A stretch of 14,529 nt of DNA from CAYGAW01 sp964492135. GTDB lineage: Bacteria; Chloroflexota; Anaerolineae; UBA7937; B3-Chlor. Location: positions 1-14,529 of the forward strand of contig CAZBJW010000099.1 in the NCBI GenBank assembly GCA_964492135.1. Direction: 5' to 3'. Made by a program: the position numbers and the translations under genes. This document shows positions 6,130-12,571 of the stretch, in pieces. The notes under the pieces were generated by a model. The model was not told where the DNA came from and ran no database searches. It worked only from the letters and a program-made list of their open reading frames with translations. Each line of letters starts with the position of its first letter. Position 1 is the first letter of the stretch.

Positions 6130-6938
6130 GTGGCTCGCAGAATGATACCTTGGATCGCTTCCTTGGCTTCTGCCGTCTGCGTGCTGGTCTGGTCCCTTCC
6201 CTCAGCTGCAGGGGCCAGTCCGAACGAGGCAGGAGGGGAGAACAGCTGCCTGGACTGCCACCTTACCTTGACGACTAAACTTGCCGTACCCGCCCGAGAA
6301 TGGCTCACCAGCATCCACGCTGAATATGAGGTGGCGTGCACCGACTGTCACGGTGGCGATCCCCTCGATCCTACTGTTGAGGGTGCCATGGTCTGTCTCT
6401 TCCCGAGGAAGCGCCGGCCGCTGCTGGGGTTCCTCCTCAGGTGCCGCATCCCTTGGAGGGCCGCACCGACTGTCGTCTTTGCCATGAGACTGGAGTCGGT
6501 GATGCCCCTCAATTCCCAGCCGACCACGCTGACCGCGCCAACGAGGTGTGTTTGGCCTGCCATGGTCTGTCTTTTCCCGAGGAAACGCCGGCGACTACTA
6601 TGGCTCCTCCTCAGGTGCCGCATCCCGTGGACAACCGTACTGACTGTCGCCTCTGCCACGAGACGGGCGTTGGCGGCGCTCCTCGGTTTCCCGACGACCA
6701 CGCCGACCGGGCCAACGAAGTGTGTCTGGTATGCCATGCGCTGGCCGCTCGCCAGGAGACAATGATGGGTCTGGAAGAGGACGAGGACGAGCCTCCTTCG
6801 GTGGCACATTCTCTGGAGAATCGAAATGATTGTCGCCTGTGCCACGAAAGCGGAGTCGGAGGCGCCTCGGAGTTTCCGGGCGACCATACTGATTACGACA
6901 ATGCGGTCTGCCAGGTGTGCAATCAGCCGGGTACCTAG
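6130..6938 (+). pseudogene. multihaem cytochrome c with a frame break near 6384-6390
   Basis: Exported multihaem cytochrome whose reading frame is broken. From GTG 6130 (GGGGAG six bases upstream) the first frame gives a signal peptide (RRMIPWIASLASAVCVLVWS), then NSCLDCH and ACTDCHGGDP. At about 6384-6390 homology jumps to another frame, which runs to TAG 6936-6938 and holds three repeats of a di-haem unit (CRLCH...CLACH, CRLCH...CLVCH, CRLCH...CQVCN). Seven intact CXXCH motifs remain; the last site is CXXCN. The first frame alone would continue to 6765 without haem motifs. The 11-haem protein at 8760 has the same NSCLDCH...CHGGDP start followed by another haem segment that is absent here, so an internal deletion is likely. 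A sequencing error is the main alternative. Confidence 0.8.
6384..6917 (+). repeat. tandem 174-bp (58-codon) di-haem repeats
   Basis: Units begin with TGCCATG at 6384, 6558 and 6732, spaced 174 bp exactly; the last unit is longer by four codons because of an acidic insert (EEDEDE) and ends at the degenerate CQVCN. Each unit encodes a Pro-rich linker, PH or AH followed by three or four residues and a basic position, DCRLCHE, a P-DH segment and a second CXXCH. The first two units share long nucleotide runs, indicating recent duplication. Confidence 0.85.
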
Positions 6939-7181
6939 CTCTGCGGGGGCGCTCTCGGTTGGTGCGACCTTTGGTCTGGCGATTTTGCTAGATGACAGTC
7001 AGCGAGAAGAATGAAGTGGGATACTTGACAGATTCTCTCTGGTCCAACAAGGCTGGATGGCGTTTCTCTGGCGTGACGGTGTTATGTCAGACGCTGGGAT
7101 GGAGCAATCGTCTTTCAGGGGAGCGAGCAGGTGACCGGCTTTCCCTGGCGGACTCTGTGGGCTCTGGGAGGGAGGTTTCAA
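6939..7181 (+). other. intergenic gap before the Rieske gene
   Basis: Non-coding by eye. It contains TTGACA at 7025-7030 without a matching -10 at 15-18 bp, and the strong SD of the next gene at its end. No terminator was seen, so read-through from the upstream operon is plausible. Confidence 0.3.
7166..7175 (+). promoter_or_regulatory. strong SD that selects GTG 7182 for the Rieske gene
   Basis: GGGAGGGAGG ends six bases before an in-frame GTG. The alternative ATG at 7218 has GAGGG only one base away, too close for normal initiation. Confidence 0.6.
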
Positions 7182-7655
7182 GTGAGTTCCTGCGATTGTG
7201 AACGGTTCAACGAGGGAATGGAAGAGCGACCCGTCAGTCGACGGCGGTTTCTCCAATTCGCGCTAGGGTTTTCTTTTCTAGCCACTCTTGCTGGAGTGCT
7301 GACCCCTATCATCGGCTACCTGTGGCCTCCGAGCAGGGGGGCTGGCGCCACCGGCGGAAGGGCCCTGGTAGGCAGTACTAAAGAGATCGCGCCAGGCCAA
7401 GGCACAGTCGTCTCCGTTGGTGGCGCGCCAGTGCTCCTCCTCAACTACGGAGGAGATATAAGAGCCTTCGACGCCATCTGTACTCATTTCAGCTGCGTAG
7501 TGGAGTGGAAAGTCGACGGGGAGTACATCCTTTGCCCTTGTCACGATGCCCGTTTCAATGCCGTGACAGGAGCAGTCATTTCGGGGCCAGCGCCTGCCCC
7601 CTTGCCTTTGCTGAGCGTCTTCGTCGAAGGCGAGGATATCTATGTGGAGGTCTGA
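7182..7655 (+). CDS. qcrA: Rieske iron-sulfur protein of a quinol:cytochrome c oxidoreductase
   Basis: Carries the [2Fe-2S] cluster that takes the first electron from quinol at the Qo site and passes it to cytochrome c outside the membrane. The 157-residue form has a twin-arginine signal anchor (SRRRFLQFALG, Arg20-Arg22), a membrane helix to about 45, and both cluster boxes: CTHFSC at 100-105 and CPCHDARF at 118-125. All two Cys and two His cluster ligands and the disulfide pair are present; the usual Gly in box 1 is Ser and the Gly after CPCH is Asp. GTG 7182 is chosen for its SD; ATG 7218 gives a 145-residue protein with a more typical short N-terminus. One base separates its stop from the next start codon. 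Confidence 0.93.
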   Translation: MSSCDCERFNEGMEERPVSRRRFLQFALGFSFLATLAGVLTPIIGYLWPPSRGAGATGGRALVGSTKEIAPGQGTVVSVGGAPVLLLNYGGDIRAFDAICTHFSCVVEWKVDGEYILCPCHDARFNAVTGAVISGPAPAPLPLLSVFVEGEDIYVEV

Positions 7656-7656
7656 C

Positions 7657-8325
7657 ATGGAGAAGCAGACGTGGATCAATCGAACTGTGGACTGGTTTGA
7701 TGAGAGGCTGGATGTCACGGGCCCGTTGAAGGCATTCTTGCAAAGGCCCGTGCCGCCCCATGTATCGCATTGGATGTACTGCTTGGGCGGGATAACGTTC
7801 TTCTTTGGGATGGTGCTGGGGATCACGGGCATCCTTCTAGCCCTGTACTATAGGCCCACGCCCGAGGGGGCCTACGAGAGCATACTCTTGATCATGAACG
7901 AGGTTCGCTTCGGATGGTTGATCCGCAGCATGCACTCTTGGTCAGCCAGCCTGATGGTCATCTTCGCCGTTCTGCATTTGATACGCGTCTTTGTGACCGG
8001 ATCCTTCAAGCCGCCTCGGGAGCTTAACTGGATAGCGGGCGTAGTCTTGGGGGTCTTGGCCCTGGCTTTTGGCTACACTGGGTATCTTCTGCCCTGGGAT
8101 CAGCGAGCCTACTGGGCTACCACGGTGGGCACCGACATCATGGGCTCTGTGCCATTCGTCGGTGATCTGATCCTCCATCTCGTGCGGGCAGGCACAGAGG
8201 TCACCGCCCTGACCTTGACCCGCTTCTACGGCGCGCACGTGCTGATCTTGCCGGCGGTCTTCGTGGTGGCCCTAGCCGGGCACTTCGTAATGATTCATCG
8301 TCAGGGGATTTCCGGTCCCCTGTAG
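7657..8325 (+). CDS. petB: cytochrome b6-type subunit
   Basis: Membrane core of the quinol oxidoreductase, binding two b haems. At 222 residues it has the four-helix length of split cytochrome b6 rather than full mitochondrial-type cytochrome b. Haem ligand pairs are His93/His107 (13 residues between) in RSMHSWSASLM...VLH and His194/His209 (14 between), the b6-type spacing. FKPPRELNW, YTGYLLPWDQ and the early helix match the family. Cys42 in YCLGGIT aligns with the b6 cysteine that covalently holds the extra haem ci/cn in b6f and Firmicute complexes. The start is set by GGAGG at 7646-7650, six bases upstream. It is followed 14 bp later by subunit IV. Confidence 0.95.
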   Translation: MEKQTWINRTVDWFDERLDVTGPLKAFLQRPVPPHVSHWMYCLGGITFFFGMVLGITGILLALYYRPTPEGAYESILLIMNEVRFGWLIRSMHSWSASLMVIFAVLHLIRVFVTGSFKPPRELNWIAGVVLGVLALAFGYTGYLLPWDQRAYWATTVGTDIMGSVPFVGDLILHLVRAGTEVTALTLTRFYGAHVLILPAVFVVALAGHFVMIHRQGISGPL

Positions 8326-8339
8326 GGAGGTGCATAGGC

Positions 8340-8747
8340 ATGGCCTTCGAAGAAGAGGAGAAAGGGAAAGAGAAGGAGAAGAGGCAGATACCCTGGTTCC
8401 CCAACTTCGTTATCGGTGAGATTATTGTGATGTACATTGCGTTGGCCGTGCTTATCATTCTGGCCTCCATCTTCCCCGCTGGGCTGGAGGGACGTGCCGA
8501 TCCTTTGCATGTGCCAGCTCATGCCAAGCCAGAGTGGTTTTTCTGGTGGCTCTATCAAATCGTCAAGAAGGTTCCGCCCTTGGTGGGGATCGCAACGCCG
8601 GTGGTCCTCCTGCTGCTGCTCATCTTCCTGCCATTTCTGGATCGCAGCCCAGAACGGCACCCCAGAATGAGAATTGTGCCCTTGACCTTGGGTGCACTAG
8701 TGTTGGCAGCCCTCGTGGGGCTCACTGTCTGGGGCTATCTCAGTTAG
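8340..8747 (+). CDS. petD: subunit IV-type cytochrome b C-terminal subunit
   Basis: Supplies the second half of cytochrome b, including part of the Qo pocket. The 135-residue product has a charged Glu/Lys-rich N-terminus and three hydrophobic helices (about 23-48, 82-100 and 112-133), as in b6f subunit IV. The Qo motif is PEWF at 64-67, within AHAKPEWFFWWLYQI; the family usually has PEWY or PDWY. GGGAGG at 8325-8330 lies nine bases before the ATG. It is 12 bp ahead of the 11-haem cytochrome gene, so the complex and its electron acceptor are made together. In Bacillus, QcrC fuses this subunit to a cytochrome c; here they are separate. Confidence 0.93.
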   Translation: MAFEEEEKGKEKEKRQIPWFPNFVIGEIIVMYIALAVLIILASIFPAGLEGRADPLHVPAHAKPEWFFWWLYQIVKKVPPLVGIATPVVLLLLLIFLPFLDRSPERHPRMRIVPLTLGALVLAALVGLTVWGYLS

Positions 8748-8759
8748 AGGGAGGAAGAC

Positions 8760-10238
8760 ATGTACTGTCGTCGGTGGATTTTGCTTGCCGGCTTGGTGTA
8801 TCTACTAGCCCCTGCCGTTCTGGTTTACGCCAAGTCGTCGAGCCAGCCTCCCACTCCCCATCCGGTGGAAGGTCGCGAGGCTTGTCTGGGCTGTCACAAG
8901 GAAGGTCTGGGAGGCGCGACGCAGATCCCGGAAGATCATGTGGGGCGGCCCGATGAGAGTTGTCTGGGTTGTCACGCCCCTGCCCCGGCAGAGGAGGCCC
9001 CCACTCCGACGCGGGCGGTGCCCACACCCCTTGTCTTTCCGCAGAGCGGTCAGGCGAACAGCTGCCTGGATTGTCATCGCTCCTTGGGAGGAGAAGATGC
9101 CGAGATCGCCGCAGAATGGGAGGCGAGCCTGCATTCGGATCGAGGCGTGACATGTGCCCACTGCCACGGCGGAGACCCGGGTGCTACCGATATGGCGTCC
9201 TCGATGGCTAAGGATGCCGGCTACATAGGAGCACCGCAGAAAGCCGATATCCCCGCACTGTGCGCCTCTTGCCACTCCGATCCACAACTAATGCGCCAGT
9301 ACAACCTTCCCACGGACCAGTGGGCCAAGTTCGGAGAGAGCGTTCATGGACAGCGCCTGGAGGAAGGGGACACGAGGGTGGCCACTTGTTTCGACTGCCA
9401 CGGTGGTCACGCGATGAACCCGGCCAATGAGCCATCTTCTGCAGTCTACCCCACGAATATCCCAGCCACGTGCTCCAACTGCCATTCCGATACTGAATAC
9501 ATGAGGCCCTACGACCTCTCCACAGACCAAGGGGAGCTATATCGGGAGAGCGTTCATGGTGTCGCTCTGCTTGAGAAGCAGGACCTTCGCGCTCCCAGTT
9601 GCGCTACTTGCCACGGCAAGCACGGTGCGGCCCCTCCAGGCTTCACTGAAGTCGCCAATGTCTGCGGCACGTGCCATTCCGCCACCCAGGCGTACTACGC
9701 ACAGGGGGAGCATGCTCTCCCGTCTTCAGGGGCCATCGGGAACCCCAAGTGTGTTACTTGCCACGGACCTCACGACATTGCCTGGACGAGCGAAGAGTTC
9801 TTCCTCGGAGACCAGCCCGGGAGTTGTCGCAGCTGCCATGCGCAAGGATCCGAGCAGGCGGAAGTCGCGGTGCAGATGCATGAAGCCCTTGCTGCGGCGT
9901 CACAATCCCTTGCCGAGGCTGAGGATGCGCTGGATCGGGCTGCAGGAAGCGGGTTGATTGTACCCGCCGAGGAGGCCAAGCTGCATCAGGCCACTACCTC
10001 ACTGGTGGAAGTCAGGGCGGTCCAGCACAACGTAAGGCTGGATGATGTCACAGACCTGACCGACGAGGCTATTTCCGTCTCCGAGGAGGTGAAGGACGAG
10101 GCCGAAAGGGCCATGAGGGACGCCGTGGTTCGGCGCTGGGCGATGGTCGTCGCGGTCGCGGGGATAGGAGTGACCATACTGGTGCTATACATGATGAAGA
10201 GGGAGCTGGACCGCGAATGGCGGTCCAAGGGAGCGTAA
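8760..10238 (+). CDS. 11-haem membrane-anchored cytochrome c of the bc complex
   Basis: Likely electron acceptor of the Rieske/b6/IV complex, in the place of cytochrome f or c1. The 492-residue protein has a signal peptide (RRWILLAGLVYLLAPAVLVYA) and 11 CXXCH motifs from CLGCH (42-46) to CRSCH (356-360). A helical, coiled-coil-like region follows at about 370-455, then a C-terminal membrane helix at about 460-479 with a basic tail (MMKRELDREW). Its first 45 residues after the signal hold a di-haem module (HPVEGREACLGCH...DHVGR...CLGCH) also seen at 6130-6938 and at the end of the 13-haem protein. Two SVHG motifs before later haems may supply axial histidines. GAGGGAGGAAG precedes the ATG. It is not a standard cytochrome f or c1. 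Confidence 0.9.
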   Translation: MYCRRWILLAGLVYLLAPAVLVYAKSSSQPPTPHPVEGREACLGCHKEGLGGATQIPEDHVGRPDESCLGCHAPAPAEEAPTPTRAVPTPLVFPQSGQANSCLDCHRSLGGEDAEIAAEWEASLHSDRGVTCAHCHGGDPGATDMASSMAKDAGYIGAPQKADIPALCASCHSDPQLMRQYNLPTDQWAKFGESVHGQRLEEGDTRVATCFDCHGGHAMNPANEPSSAVYPTNIPATCSNCHSDTEYMRPYDLSTDQGELYRESVHGVALLEKQDLRAPSCATCHGKHGAAPPGFTEVANVCGTCHSATQAYYAQGEHALPSSGAIGNPKCVTCHGPHDIAWTSEEFFLGDQPGSCRSCHAQGSEQAEVAVQMHEALAAASQSLAEAEDALDRAAGSGLIVPAEEAKLHQATTSLVEVRAVQHNVRLDDVTDLTDEAISVSEEVKDEAERAMRDAVVRRWAMVVAVAGIGVTILVLYMMKRELDREWRSKGA

Positions 10239-10436
10239 CCCCTGTAGCGAGGGCTGAGAATGCGCCTCAGCTTCCGTCCGCAGTCAGATGCATGGCGTAC
10301 GTGGTGTGACCGTGGGGCGAGTGCGCACAGGCCGATGACGGACATACCGAGCCAGGTACACAGCTGATTACATAGCAGACCTGCCAGGCATTGGGTCCCA
10401 CGGATTAGTACTAGCACTACTGTACTACGCCTAGGT
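10239..10436 (+). other. intergenic stretch after the bc-complex operon
   Basis: No gene seen. GCTGAG...CTCAGC (10253-10271) could form a weak hairpin but has no T-run. A TAGTAC-N10-GTACTA dyad lies at 10406-10427. The main terminator is further on, at 10477. Confidence 0.35.
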
Positions 10437-10465
10437 AGTTCGCTTGAATCATTACAGAGCGAACT
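10437..10465. promoter_or_regulatory. 8-bp dyad upstream of the 13-haem cytochrome promoter
   Basis: AGTTCGCT and AGCGAACT form a perfect inverted repeat separated by 13 bp, centred about 110 bp before the predicted start site. The size fits either a dimeric regulator site or an RNA hairpin; no T-run follows, which favours the former. Confidence 0.45.
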
Positions 10466-10474
10466 CGAACACGA

Positions 10475-10533
10475 TGGAGCTATCCCAGGATAGCTCTTTT
10501 GCTTTGTCAAAAGGGCACGATGGCCCATAGACA
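10475..10533 (+). repeat. copy B of the duplicated terminator/-35 module
   Basis: Partner of 5489-5548 (about 49 of 60 aligned columns identical). It sits upstream of the 13-haem cytochrome gene and begins with the terminator of the preceding operon. Its GGGC-ACGATG-GCCC (10513-10526) forms a small dyad just before the -35; the matching part of copy A (5529-5540) keeps only GGC and GCC as arms. Confidence 0.8.
10477..10505 (+). terminator. intrinsic terminator after the bc-complex operon
   Basis: Perfect 8-bp stem GAGCTATC/GATAGCTC (10477-10484 and 10489-10496) with a CCAG loop, followed by TTTTGCTTT. The stem arms match those of the terminator at 5490-5511. It lies about 240 bp after the 11-haem gene. 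Confidence 0.75.
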
Positions 10534-10556
10534 GGGGCGCTACCAGACCCTATAAT
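10528..10556 (+). promoter_or_regulatory. promoter of the 13-haem cytochrome gene
   Basis: TAGACA (10528-10533), 17 bp, then a perfect TATAAT (10551-10556). Transcription should start near 10563, which rules out an in-frame TTG at 10561 as start codon and supports ATG 10600. It is the sister of the promoter at 5543-5571. Confidence 0.8.
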
Positions 10557-10599
10557 ATGCTTGGTATCGCTGGTAGAAAGGGAACATCAAACGAACACC

Positions 10600-12267
10600 A
10601 TGCGCAGATTCAACGGCTTGCAGTCATGGTCTGGTTTTGTGCGCACTCAGAAAGGGGCGATCTTCGTTGCCGTTGCCTTCACCGTTTTCTTTATCGTCGG
10701 CGGAGGTCTGTGGGAATACGCCGGTTCCCAGGAGTTCTGTGGCACGCTATGCCACGTGAATTGGTCCTCGTATGAGACGTCTCGCGAATCTCCCCATGAT
10801 CGGGTGCAATGCGTGGAATGCCATCTGGGCCGGGGACTCATCGCCATGGAATTCGCCCGCAAGGCCACATATGCGGGACATGCCTTGAAGTACATCTCCA
10901 AGCGCTTTGAGACACCGGTATATGCGGACGAGGTCGAGCCGGCGGAGCACACGTGCGAGAGGTGCCACTTTCCTTTCGCTACTCACGACGACAGCATACT
11001 GGCAGTACCCCACTTTGACAATGATGAAGAGAACAGCAACAACGCTACCACCTACGTGATCCTGCGCACTGGTGGCGGAAGAGCTGAGGAGGGTGAAGGG
11101 AAAGGCATCCACTGGCACGTCGAGAACGAGGTCTCGTACGTGGCCACCGATTCTCTGAGGCAGGATATCCCTTGGGTTCGTGTAGTGGACACGGACGGAG
11201 CTGTGACCGACTACATCGACGTCTCAGTGGATCTGAGCTCTCAGTTTCTTGACGATGAGTCTATGCGGCGTATGGATTGCACCGACTGCCACAACAGGAT
11301 CGCCCACCCGCTGGAGTTCCCTGACAAGGCGATTGACGAAGCCTTGGCCCTGCATCGAATCTCGGCCGACATACCCTTCATCAAGACCAAAGGGGTGGAA
11401 GTCCTTAGCGGCAATTACGGCAGCCTGGACGATGGATTGCAGGCGATCGCGGAGCTAGAGGATTTCTACAGCACATCCTACCCTGATTTCTACGCGAGCC
11501 GGGCGGAAGAAGTCAGACAGGCGATCCAGGTCTTGCAAGAGATCCTTGCCACCACTGTTTTCCCCGATTTAGGGGTGACGTGGGAGACCCATCCGGACAA
11601 TGTCGGACACGACGAGTTCCCGGGTTGCTTCCGTTGCCACGACGGGAAACATGTGAGCGACCAAGGCGAGTCGACCCGCCTCCAGTGCAACCTTTGCCAC
11701 TCTATCCCCGTCACGGTTCGGGCAGGGTCTGAACCTCCTGAAATGCCGGTCGGCGTCGTGTCGGAACCGTCGTCGCATTTGACCAGCGATTGGATGGCCA
11801 GGCATCGCTTCGTGGCCAATGAGGAGTGCGAGAGTTGTCACGGGGCGCACGAATTCGGCACCGACGACAGCAACTTCTGTAGCAATAGCAGTTGCCACGG
11901 ACGCGCTTGGGAATGGGTTGGGTTGGATGCAGGCACTGAGCATCCAATTGAGCTGGAAGGGCAACACGCAGAGCTGACCTGCAACCTGTGCCACGCAGAG
12001 GCGACGAAGCCAGATGACGAATGTGCCGCGTGTCACGAACAACCGCCGCACGATTGGGCCGAAGACTGTGAACTATGTCACTCCCCGCTGGATTGGAGTG
12101 AACTGAACGCTGGTGCTGTGGGAGAGCCGGTCCCCCACGAGTCGGAAGGACGGGAGGAGTGCCTGACCTGTCATGGCCTGGGGCTTCCACAGGCTTTCCC
12201 AGATGATCATGACGGTCGATCCATCGAGATCTGCAGGGCCTGCCATACCCCGGGTGGGGACTCTTGA
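10600..12267 (+). CDS. NapC/NirT-like membrane cytochrome with 13 haem motifs
   Basis: Probable menaquinol-linked electron carrier anchored in the membrane. The 555-residue protein has one N-terminal helix (about 19-37) followed directly by EFCGTLCH (a CX3CH motif, 47-52) and SPHDRVQCVECH (71-75), the NapC/NrfH-like start. Further CXXCH sites begin at 119, 227, 343, 363, 410, 461, 475, 490, 521 and 545, and FCSNSSCH at 427-433 is a CX4CH motif: 11 canonical and two variant sites. A large haem-poor segment (about 130-340) includes GIHWHV and RQDIPWVRV. The C-terminus repeats the di-haem module found in two neighbours (EGREECLTCH...DHDGR...CRACH). ATG 10600 has only a distant AGGGA. No other gene shares its transcript up to 12267. 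Confidence 0.88.
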   Translation: MRRFNGLQSWSGFVRTQKGAIFVAVAFTVFFIVGGGLWEYAGSQEFCGTLCHVNWSSYETSRESPHDRVQCVECHLGRGLIAMEFARKATYAGHALKYISKRFETPVYADEVEPAEHTCERCHFPFATHDDSILAVPHFDNDEENSNNATTYVILRTGGGRAEEGEGKGIHWHVENEVSYVATDSLRQDIPWVRVVDTDGAVTDYIDVSVDLSSQFLDDESMRRMDCTDCHNRIAHPLEFPDKAIDEALALHRISADIPFIKTKGVEVLSGNYGSLDDGLQAIAELEDFYSTSYPDFYASRAEEVRQAIQVLQEILATTVFPDLGVTWETHPDNVGHDEFPGCFRCHDGKHVSDQGESTRLQCNLCHSIPVTVRAGSEPPEMPVGVVSEPSSHLTSDWMARHRFVANEECESCHGAHEFGTDDSNFCSNSSCHGRAWEWVGLDAGTEHPIELEGQHAELTCNLCHAEATKPDDECAACHEQPPHDWAEDCELCHSPLDWSELNAGAVGEPVPHESEGREECLTCHGLGLPQAFPDDHDGRSIEICRACHTPGGDS

Positions 12268-12571
12268 CCCTTGGACAACTCACCACTCTGGGACCGTCCC
12301 GATCGATCGTGTTCTGGAGTGTGGGCAGCGTTCGACGAGTCCACCAACAGCGCAGAAGCCCTATCATGGCCCAGGCGTGTCGACGGAAACGAGAATTGTC
12401 AGGGCCACGCTCGGGTGATCGTCCCGGGCGCTTGGCCCTTAGGTTTCTTTCTGACAGCACAACTAGCCCAAGAACAGGCTGGCTGAAAAAGGAGGTGGCG
12501 TGTATATGGAGGATTGTCCACAACGTTCTCTAATTCACAAAGTGGAACTTCATCAAGGAGGTAAGACAGAT
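12268..12571 (+). other. 304-bp gap with no recognised gene
   Basis: I see no clear promoter or terminator. Two SD sequences lie at its right end: AAGGAGGTGG (12489-12498) before an in-frame ATG at 12506, and AAGGAGGT (12555-12562) before ATG 12572. TTGTCA at 12396-12401 has no -10 partner. The lipoprotein gene may be read through from the 13-haem gene. Confidence 0.3.
12555..12562 (+). promoter_or_regulatory. SD that selects ATG 12572 of the lipoprotein
   Basis: AAGGAGGT ends nine bases before ATG 12572, which gives a short basic n-region before the lipobox. A second SD/ATG pair 66 bp upstream is in the same frame and would add 22 residues, pushing the lipobox unusually far from the N-terminus. 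Confidence 0.65.

Noticed and set aside
6384..6390. Programmed ribosomal frameshift in the repeat cytochrome
   Set aside because: No slippery heptamer or downstream pseudoknot is evident, and the comparison with the 11-haem protein points to missing sequence, not just a frame change.
6384..6917. CRISPR-like array from the regular 174-bp repeats
   Set aside because: The period is 58 codons, the repeats encode haem motifs in frame, and there are no short repeats with unique spacers.
7025..7030. TTGACA as a promoter for the Rieske gene
   Set aside because: No acceptable -10 hexamer at 15-18 bp; CAAGGC-like sequence lies at the expected place.
12514..12522. TTGTCCACA, one mismatch from a DnaA box
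   Set aside because: A single site with no AT-rich region, no further boxes and no replication genes nearby; it lies in a possible coding extension.
12264..12533. 89-codon open frame in the gap before the lipoprotein gene
   Set aside because: No SD, no recognisable domain, and Arg/Ser-rich composition typical of non-coding frames in GC-rich DNA.
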